NCBI GenBank assembly: GCA_025462785.1
Contig: JAOAPG010000209.1
Location: 1-7,205 of the forward strand
Source: Acidobacteriaceae bacterium
Lineage (GTDB): Bacteria; Acidobacteriota; Terriglobia; Terriglobales; Acidobacteriaceae
Reading direction: 5' to 3'
Length of the DNA stretch: 7,205 nt
Each line of letters starts with the position of its first letter. The first letter of the stretch is position 1. The position numbers and the translations under genes were made by a program. Below, in pieces: positions 1 to 4,325 of this stretch. Below the pieces are notes generated by a model that saw only the letters and a program-made list of their open reading frames with translations, had not been told where the DNA came from and searched no databases.

Positions 1-369
1 TACGAAAATCCTTTGAGTGTTGGAGCGCAGGTCAGGTGGATTAACCAGGAATCCTTCTGGCGTAGTGAGATTGAGGTCGTTCGGCATCATGGCCTCGGTA
101 ACTTCCCCGTCTTTGAAGCGTAGCCGCACCCAAAGGCCTTCGGTTCTGGGACGGCTGGTGAATGTCTTCCGAGGGAGCGCTTCGGAGTCGGCGAAGTCGC
201 GAACAAAATAGACGCCTTTGATGTCCCTTAATTCGATCCCAACCACTGTGCCTGCCGTGTTCAGGAGCTCCAGTTTGCCTTCATGGACGAAATTGGAGGG
301 GGAGACGTAGCCGTTAAGGCTGTCCCGGTCCATTTTTCGGACAATTACCTTTTTATGGGTGGAGGGCAT
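1..369 (-). CDS. Conserved protein of unknown function, 3' end outside the window
   Basis: An open frame of 123 codons runs from an ATG at 369 to the window edge without a stop, so the C-terminus is missing. The protein begins MPSTHKKVIVRK and continues with a block containing LNGYVSPSNF (residues 17-26), GIELRDIKGVYFVRDF (about 46-61), and SRPRTEGLWVRLRFKDGEV (about 71-89). It has no signal peptide, membrane segment or obvious catalytic motif. The alternating hydrophobic and polar pattern suggests a small beta-rich cytoplasmic domain. From memory it resembles a short hypothetical family common in Acidobacteriota, possibly a DUF6982-type domain; I could not verify that name. A second in-frame ATG at 333 is possible. 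I prefer 369 because residues 1-12 look like part of the family and a stop codon lies in frame three codons upstream. No good Shine-Dalgarno sequence precedes either start. It is divergent from the nucleotidyltransferase gene at 659. Confidence 0.75.
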   Translation of the reverse strand, partial: MPSTHKKVIVRKMDRDSLNGYVSPSNFVHEGKLELLNTAGTVVGIELRDIKGVYFVRDFADSEALPRKTFTSRPRTEGLWVRLRFKDGEVTEAMMPNDLNLTTPEGFLVNPPDLRSNTQRIFV

Positions 370-379
370 CCTAAGTTAG

Positions 380-421
380 CTAAACTCAGCGCGGAGTGCA
401 GATTTCAACCTCTGAGCTTAA
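380..421 (-). repeat. Inverted repeat, possible leader hairpin of the reverse-strand gene
   Basis: CTAAACTCAG (380-389) faces CTGAGCTTAA (412-421) across a 22-base loop. Read as reverse-strand RNA, all ten positions pair if two G-U wobbles are allowed. Read as forward-strand RNA, two positions mismatch, so the pairing favours a transcript of the reverse-strand gene. The hairpin would end 10 bases before the ATG at 369 and could affect ribosome access. It has no U-run, so it is not a standard terminator. It could also be a chance repeat or a protein-binding site. Confidence 0.35.
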
Positions 422-456
422 CCAGATTCTCGCATCTTTCTATCGAAAACGAAGAG

Positions 457-486
457 GTATCACGTAAGTAGTAGCCAAATCGTCAA
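457..486 (-). promoter_or_regulatory. Candidate sigma-70 promoter for the reverse-strand gene
   Basis: On the reverse strand TTGACG (481-486) lies 18 bases upstream of TGATAC (457-462). The -35 element matches the consensus at five of six positions. The -10 element is weaker. Transcription would start near 450 and give a leader of about 80 bases that includes the inverted repeat at 380-421. This is pattern matching only. Confidence 0.3.
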
Positions 487-572
487 CCGTGTGGTATTTT
501 CTGTAGTTCGCCGATGCCATCATGTGGCTTCTAACTATCTCAGAAAGAAGAGGTTAGACTGAGGGTCTTGGA

Positions 573-588
573 GTGCGGCGCACGTGCG
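573..588. repeat. Compact GTGCG-CGCAC-GTGCG palindrome cluster
   Basis: The sequence reads GTGCG, one G, CGCAC, then GTGCG. The last ten bases (579-588, CGCACGTGCG) form a perfect palindrome, and 573-583 form a second inverted repeat around a single base. It lies about 70 bases before the start at 659, a plausible place for a dimeric regulator to bind. No regulator is known for this motif from the window, and chance cannot be excluded. Confidence 0.3.
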
Positions 589-658
589 ATTGGGCCTTGA
601 AAAAATTATTTTGCCCCGCTACGGCTGAGCGCACGGCATTCCGGTACTCGTAAAAAGC

Positions 659-2275
659 ATGGCTGACTACATCTACACAATGGAGATCCGGCTTACCCCG
701 GACCAGCAACGTGGTGTGACCCTGGTACAGGACATAGCCCGCGGCGCTGGCATGAATATTTACCTCACCGGTGGCGCCGTTCGCGACATAATCAGCGGTT
801 TTTCGATCCGCGACCTTGATTTTACGGTCCAAGGCAACCCTCTCAAGTTGCAAAAGGAACTGGAACGGGCGGGCGCGGTTATCTCAGGCTCGGAAGATGA
901 TCTGAAAGTTCTATACCTTACGCTGCCCGGCAATGTTCGCGCGGAAATTAGTTCCTCGCGCACAGAGCGTTATGAGAAGGCCGGCAAACCTCCAGTAGTC
1001 ACGCCGGCAACGATTATAGAGGACCTGAAGCGCCGGGATTTCACGATTAACGCGATGGCGTTGTCGCTGAATCCGGGATCGCGCGGACTTCTAATGGATC
1101 CGTTCAACGGCGCCGCTGACATCGAAAATAAAGTCCTTCGGATTCTTCACAATTATGCGTTTGTGGAAGATCCGTCACGATTGCTTCGTGCCAGCAGATT
1201 TTCTGCGCGCTTCGGTTGGCCACTTGAAGAACGAACGCAGGCACGGTTTGAGTCCGCGAAAGAAAATAACTACATCGAGTACATCAGCGATCGCGCTATT
1301 GGCCACGAAATCGAACAACTGGCCTATGAAGACGATCCACTGCAAATCCTCAAAGTTCTAGAAAAAGAGAATTGGCTGAAGGTGCTGAACCCGCACTGGA
1401 CAACGGCGAAGGTTGACACTGCGGGATTGAGCCAGCTGTTGAAGACTCGGCAGCAGATGAATGAGTTGGGCTACACGCCTGATCCTTCGGCTGCGGTGTT
1501 GTACTTCCTTACAGCAAAGCTTGGGGATAAAGATATTACCGACATGCGGAAGCTCATTCCGCGCAAGACTTTAGTCGATACATGGAAGCATCTTGAGGAC
1601 GAAGCGAAAGATTTGTCGAAGAGGCTTAGCGGAAAAGAAGCCGCCACGCCTTCGCGCGCATGGAAGCTGTTGTCCGAGGAACCGCCGGAAAATATCTTGT
1701 TCCTGGCTGTAACGGTTCGTCAGCAGGCTGTGGATCAGAAGATCAAGAATTTCTTTACCAAGTGGCGCCAGGTTCAGCAGAAGGTGCCGTTGGCGGAAAT
1801 GACGGAGCTGCACATCAATCCGCAGATGCCGGAGTATCCAAAGATCGCGCATGAAGTCTTCATGTTGTTGCTCGATGGTAAGCTGCGCTCGCACACCGAG
1901 ATCATGAAGTTCTTGAAGCCTCTGGCTCCTCCGCCACCACCTCCGCCACCACCGCCTCCCGCGAAGCGAGGACGCGCTGCGAAAGCAGTTGCAGCAACTG
2001 CAGTTGGGCAAGCGGGAATACAGGCTCCTGCCGCGTTAGGAACGGCAAAGAAGAAAAAAGGGAAGGGCGATATTGCCGCGCCGCCGATTCCGGCGCCTGT
2101 GGCTATTCCAGCCAATGCCGCCACTGCGCCCGCTGGTAAGGCGAAGAAAGCAGAGAAGGAAAAGCCTGCGGCAAAGCCAGTACACGTAACTAAGGCTGCG
2201 ACGAAAACACCGGCCAAACCGGTTAAGAAATCAGCGAAGCCGGCCGCGAAAAAGACAGCAAAAAAGAAGCATTAG
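659..2275 (+). CDS. CCA-adding enzyme / poly(A) polymerase family nucleotidyltransferase with basic C-terminal tail
   Basis: This 538-residue protein is a class II template-independent RNA nucleotidyltransferase, which adds CCA or A residues to RNA 3' ends. The head-domain motifs are in order: GGAVRD (38-43), the metal-binding RDLDF with D52 and D54 (51-55), and the RRDFTINAMA nucleotide-domain signature (125-134). They are followed by FVEDPSRLLRASRFSARFG (168-186) and DRAIGHEIEQL (211-221), which sits where the family has its base-selecting neck motif. Residues 222-420 are helical and poorly conserved, and I see no HD phosphohydrolase motif. A run of 11 prolines (424-434) then leads into a 104-residue Lys/Ala/Pro-rich tail (435-538) with 24 Lys and 2 Arg against 3 acidic residues. 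E. coli poly(A) polymerase I also has a basic C-terminal RNA-binding extension, so poly(A) polymerase is as likely as CCA addition, and I give no symbol. The start is uncertain: neither ATG 659 nor ATG 680 has a strong ribosome site. Confidence 0.9.
   Translation: MADYIYTMEIRLTPDQQRGVTLVQDIARGAGMNIYLTGGAVRDIISGFSIRDLDFTVQGNPLKLQKELERAGAVISGSEDDLKVLYLTLPGNVRAEISSSRTERYEKAGKPPVVTPATIIEDLKRRDFTINAMALSLNPGSRGLLMDPFNGAADIENKVLRILHNYAFVEDPSRLLRASRFSARFGWPLEERTQARFESAKENNYIEYISDRAIGHEIEQLAYEDDPLQILKVLEKENWLKVLNPHWTTAKVDTAGLSQLLKTRQQMNELGYTPDPSAAVLYFLTAKLGDKDITDMRKLIPRKTLVDTWKHLEDEAKDLSKRLSGKEAATPSRAWKLLSEEPPENILFLAVTVRQQAVDQKIKNFFTKWRQVQQKVPLAEMTELHINPQMPEYPKIAHEVFMLLLDGKLRSHTEIMKFLKPLAPPPPPPPPPPPAKRGRAAKAVAATAVGQAGIQAPAALGTAKKKKGKGDIAAPPIPAPVAIPANAATAPAGKAKKAEKEKPAAKPVHVTKAATKTPAKPVKKSAKPAAKKTAKKKH
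1928..2272 (+). other. Polyproline hinge and Lys/Ala/Pro-rich tail segment of the nucleotidyltransferase
   Basis: Codons for 11 consecutive prolines (1928-1960) use a mixture of CCT, CCG, CCA and CCC, so the run is not a simple DNA slippage tract. The following 312 bases encode a low-complexity tail with AKP- and AKK-type repeats resembling histone H1-like bacterial tails. Long proline runs generally need elongation factor P for efficient translation, so a translational pause between the folded part and the tail is expected. The tail is probably disordered and binds RNA or DNA; that is an inference. Confidence 0.7.
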
Positions 2276-2366
2276 AAGGACCGTGTTCCAAAATATGTAT
2301 TGAAATGCTTGTTGGTCGTTAGACAGCCTCCCTCGATTTAAATCTACAAGCCGTCGATTTGTGCCC

Positions 2367-2371
2367 AAGGA
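2367..2371 (+). promoter_or_regulatory. Ribosome binding site of the cytochrome gene
   Basis: AAGGA ends six bases before the ATG at 2378. It is the clearest Shine-Dalgarno sequence in the window and supports that start. The 102-base spacer before the gene (2276-2377) shows no hairpin terminator and no convincing promoter. Confidence 0.65.
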
Positions 2372-2377
2372 CTCCGG

Positions 2378-3391
2378 ATGAAAAAAGCCCGCAGGATTCT
2401 GCTTGTCACTTTGCTAGTGCTTGTAGTCCTATTTGCCGTAGGCGTCACCGCGACAATTGGCTGGCGCCCTTTCATCGGACCGAAAGCGCGCCCGCTTACT
2501 TCGAGACAGTTTGAACGGACGCCGCAGCGACTGGAACGAGGCCGCTACCTCTTCCTCGGCATCGCAGGCTGCGCTTTTTGCCATTCGCCCCACGACGCGA
2601 ATCAGACCGGAAATCCCATCGTAGCGGGTCAGGAGGGAACAGGGCGGGACATGGGAGCGGAAGGGTTCCCAGGCCGCGTGGTAGCTCCGAATCTAACGCC
2701 GGATCCGCAAACTGGTCTGGGAAGCTGGAGCGACGATGCGATTGCGAGGGCTATTCGCGAAGGCGTGCGAATGGACGGGCGAGCGCTTTTTCCCATCATG
2801 CAATATCAAAATTTCCGGCATATGTCCGATGAGGATGTCGCCTCGATTGTCGTGTTCATGCGTTCACTGCCTGCAGTGCATCATGGATTGCCGAGGACCG
2901 AAATTGTTTTCCCGGTAAAGTACCTGATCCGCTCAGTCCCGCAGCCCATTACTGCGCCGGTCGATGGGCCTGATCCGAATGATGTGATTCAGCGCGGAAA
3001 GTACCTGGTCACGATTGGAAGTTGCAATGCCTGTCACACACCGCAACTGCGCGGGCAGAAGATCGCAGGGCTCGAATATGGTGGAGGTTTTACGCTGAAG
3101 GAGAACGGAATGTCGGCAACGGCGGCGAACATAAGCCCTGATGCGACCGGAATCAGCTACTACGATGAGACTCTATTTAAACAGGCCTTGCGGTCGGGGC
3201 ATGTAGGCGCGAGAAGCTTGAGTCCGATTATGCCGTACGAGGTATATAGCAAGCTGACCGACGATGACCTTAAGGCGATGTTTGCTTATGTTCGCACATT
3301 GAAACCGGTGAAACATAGAGTCGATAACGCAATACCAGCAACCTACTGCAAGCTATGCCGCCAGATGCACGGAGGCGGAGACCAGAACTGA
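2378..3391 (+). CDS. Membrane-anchored diheme cytochrome c
   Basis: The 337-residue protein starts with a short basic segment and a hydrophobic stretch (about 7-28), which should export it and probably anchors it in the inner membrane with the rest in the periplasm. It contains two class I cytochrome c domains. Domain 1 has the heme site CAFCH (65-69), an NLTPD-TG loop (105-113) and the likely axial Met141 in FPIM. Domain 2 has CNACH (216-220), an NISPD-TG loop (251-258) and the likely axial Met285 in SPIM. The matching order suggests an internal duplication. It should carry electrons, but no dehydrogenase or oxidase gene lies beside it, so the partner is unknown. Related cytochromes in three-heme alcohol and gluconate dehydrogenases have a third CxxCH, which is absent here. 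The protein ends with an odd CKLCRQMHGGGDQN (324-337), a Cys-x2-Cys-x3-His site that is not a normal heme motif. Confidence 0.9.
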   Translation: MKKARRILLVTLLVLVVLFAVGVTATIGWRPFIGPKARPLTSRQFERTPQRLERGRYLFLGIAGCAFCHSPHDANQTGNPIVAGQEGTGRDMGAEGFPGRVVAPNLTPDPQTGLGSWSDDAIARAIREGVRMDGRALFPIMQYQNFRHMSDEDVASIVVFMRSLPAVHHGLPRTEIVFPVKYLIRSVPQPITAPVDGPDPNDVIQRGKYLVTIGSCNACHTPQLRGQKIAGLEYGGGFTLKENGMSATAANISPDATGISYYDETLFKQALRSGHVGARSLSPIMPYEVYSKLTDDDLKAMFAYVRTLKPVKHRVDNAIPATYCKLCRQMHGGGDQN

Positions 3392-3407
3392 GCACCTATC
3401 AGGAAAT

Positions 3408-3441
3408 TTGACAAAATCCGGACTCTGAATTGCACTATAAT
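3408..3441 (+). promoter_or_regulatory. Promoter of the Gly-rich exported protein gene
   Basis: A perfect TATAAT -10 element (3436-3441) lies exactly six bases before the GTG at 3448, so transcription would begin at or next to that codon. A perfect TTGACA occurs at 3408-3413, but the 22-base spacing is longer than the usual 16-18, so it may not be the working -35. The -10 match and its placement are the stronger evidence. Confidence 0.55.
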
Positions 3442-3447
3442 TTTCTT

Positions 3448-4245
3448 GTGCGTCGTTTATTAATCATCGCGGCGTTAGTGGTGCTGCTGTCATTGCCCGC
3501 ATTCTGTCAGCGGGGCGGAGGACGGGGAGCTAGCGGACATGCCGGGGCCGCAATGGGCGGGCGTGGATTCGTAGGCGGCGGACATTCTGGGTTCGCGGGA
3601 CATGGCGCCGGGGTGGCCATGGCGGGCCGAGGACGCGGATTTGGCAGTTTTCGAGCTGGTGGTATCCGCTTCGGCGGTCGTTCCGGACGCGCTTTTTCGC
3701 ACGATCGATTTCACGACCGCTTCCACGACCGATTTCATCATCGTTTTCGAGGTTGGGGATTTCCGTGGGCATACTACGGGTACTATGTTGATCCGTGGCT
3801 GTTCGATGACTATGGCGACTACTCCGACTATCAGCCTTCCTACGGTTATGGGAATGGCTACTACGACCAGGCCAATTACCAGAGTAGCTATGACCAGAGT
3901 AGCTACGACCAGAATAGCTTGATTCTGCAAGACGAGATTGATCGGCTGAATGAAGAAATTTCTCGTTTGCGTGAGGAACGAGAGTCGCGAAACGCGCAAA
4001 CCTCTCGAGAGAATGCTGGTCCGCAATCGTCGCCAAAATCCGAAATCCATGCCGAGACGGTGTTGGTTTTCCGCGATACGCATACGGAAGAAGTGCAAAA
4101 CTATGCCATCGTGGGGAGGACTCTTTGGGTATTCGACGAGCAACACGCGAAAAAAATTCCTTTAGCCAATCTGGACATACCCGCCACAATGAAAGCCAAT
4201 GAGGATCGCGGCATAGACTTCACGGTCCCCACGCTAAATTCCTAG
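3448..4245 (+). CDS. Exported Gly/His/Tyr-rich protein with coiled coil and conserved C-terminal domain, function unknown
   Basis: From the GTG start the product is 265 residues; a TTG at 3430 would add six. GTG is preferred because it puts two arginines right before the hydrophobic segment of a typical signal peptide (LLIIAALVVLLSLPAF) and because TATAAT sits six bases upstream. No Shine-Dalgarno sequence serves either start. After the signal peptide comes a Gly/Ala/Arg/His-rich region (about 22-84), four HDRF-like repeats (85-100), a Tyr/Asp/Gly-rich stretch (105-158) with a duplicated SSYDQ, and a charged probable coiled coil (about 159-184). The C-terminal block (about 197-261) contains ETVLVFRD, VQNYAIVGRTLWVFD, KKIPLANLDIPAT and RGIDFTVP. 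This block resembles, from memory, the end of many exported acidobacterial proteins of unknown role. The Gly/His/Tyr-rich part suggests a disordered, perhaps metal-binding or surface-associated segment. I cannot assign a function. Confidence 0.75.
   Translation: MRRLLIIAALVVLLSLPAFCQRGGGRGASGHAGAAMGGRGFVGGGHSGFAGHGAGVAMAGRGRGFGSFRAGGIRFGGRSGRAFSHDRFHDRFHDRFHHRFRGWGFPWAYYGYYVDPWLFDDYGDYSDYQPSYGYGNGYYDQANYQSSYDQSSYDQNSLILQDEIDRLNEEISRLREERESRNAQTSRENAGPQSSPKSEIHAETVLVFRDTHTEEVQNYAIVGRTLWVFDEQHAKKIPLANLDIPATMKANEDRGIDFTVPTLNS
3700..3747 (+). repeat. Four 12-base units encoding HDRF-type repeats
   Basis: Four tandem 12-base units encode HDRF, HDRF, HDRF and HHRF. They vary at third codon positions, so selection on the peptide is more likely than very recent slippage. 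The His and Asp spacing could bind metal, which is speculative. Confidence 0.7.
3883..3918 (+). repeat. Tandem 15-base repeat encoding SSYDQ
   Basis: Two 15-base units, differing at one base (TAT versus TAC), encode SSYDQ twice, followed by a partial third unit, AATAGC (NS). The near identity points to a recent duplication within the Tyr-rich region, which may vary in copy number between strains. Confidence 0.7.
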
Positions 4246-4251
4246 CGTCGC

Positions 4252-4260
4252 TGTGGATAA
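4252..4260 (-). promoter_or_regulatory. Perfect DnaA box upstream of dnaE
   Basis: TGTGGATAA on the forward strand is the complement of TTATCCACA, the consensus high-affinity DnaA box, with nine of nine matches. It lies in the 80-base spacer, 66 bases before the dnaE ATG and about 24 bases upstream of the proposed -35. No second box is present in the spacer, so it is not an origin cluster by itself. A role in DnaA control of dnaE is inferred. Confidence 0.55.
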
Positions 4261-4283
4261 CTCTTCCATAATCAGGCGCGATT

Positions 4284-4311
4284 TTGCCTTTAGAATGAGC
4301 CAACGTAAAAT
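4284..4311 (+). promoter_or_regulatory. Candidate dnaE promoter
   Basis: TTGCCT (4284-4289) and TAAAAT (4306-4311) are 16 bases apart. Transcription would start near 4318 and leave a leader of only about eight bases. TAGAAT (4291-4296) is an alternative -10 but lacks a good -35. Only a weak AGAG (4318-4321) could act as a ribosome site. Confidence 0.35.
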
Positions 4312-4325
4312 CAAACTAGAGCTCA

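Larger units (their letters stand above)
370..658. other. Divergent intergenic region
   Basis: This 289-base stretch separates the reverse-strand gene from the nucleotidyltransferase gene. It holds the inverted repeat at 380-421, the weak reverse-strand promoter at 457-486 and the palindromic cluster at 573-588. I saw no convincing forward promoter: TTGAAA at 597-602 has only TACGGC at 620-625 as a partner. I saw no tRNA-like fold and no terminator. The short open frames crossing it have no start context or recognisable protein and are not called. Confidence 0.6.

Noticed and set aside
17..471. Forward open frames over the reverse-strand gene and its leader
   Set aside because: They show no protein-like composition, while the reverse frame gives a coherent conserved-looking protein.
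554..853. Reverse-strand open frame of 99 residues across the start of the nucleotidyltransferase gene
   Set aside because: It overlaps the GGAVRD and RDLDF motif coding region in antisense and has no recognisable features.
1729..1737. TGTGGATCA as a second DnaA box
   Set aside because: It has one mismatch, lies inside a coding region and is over 2.5 kb from the perfect box.
1571..2217. Reverse-strand open frames opposite the nucleotidyltransferase tail
   Set aside because: They are mirror images of the Pro, Ala and Lys codons, giving poly-Gly and poly-Phe stretches with no domain character.
2276..2377. Terminator or promoter between the nucleotidyltransferase and cytochrome genes
   Set aside because: No GC-rich hairpin with a T-run and no well-spaced pair of promoter hexamers could be found; only the ribosome site is clear.
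2378..3391. Three-heme alcohol or gluconate dehydrogenase cytochrome subunit
   Set aside because: Only two CxxCH motifs are present, the length is short for that family, and no dehydrogenase subunit lies next to it.
3508..3525. Lipoprotein signal at the cysteine of the signal peptide
   Set aside because: The residues before the cysteine (PAF) do not fit the lipobox, which needs Leu at -3 and a small residue at -1, so ordinary signal peptidase cleavage is more likely.
3490..4189. Two long reverse-strand open frames (218 and 219 residues) opposite the Gly-rich gene
   Set aside because: They lie in different frames over the same DNA, have no recognisable domain, and arise from the biased Gly/Arg/Tyr codon content of the real gene, whose signal peptide and C-terminal block are convincing.
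4246..4325. Replication origin next to dnaE
   Set aside because: Only one DnaA box is present, with no AT-rich unwinding stretch and no dnaA or dnaN beside it.
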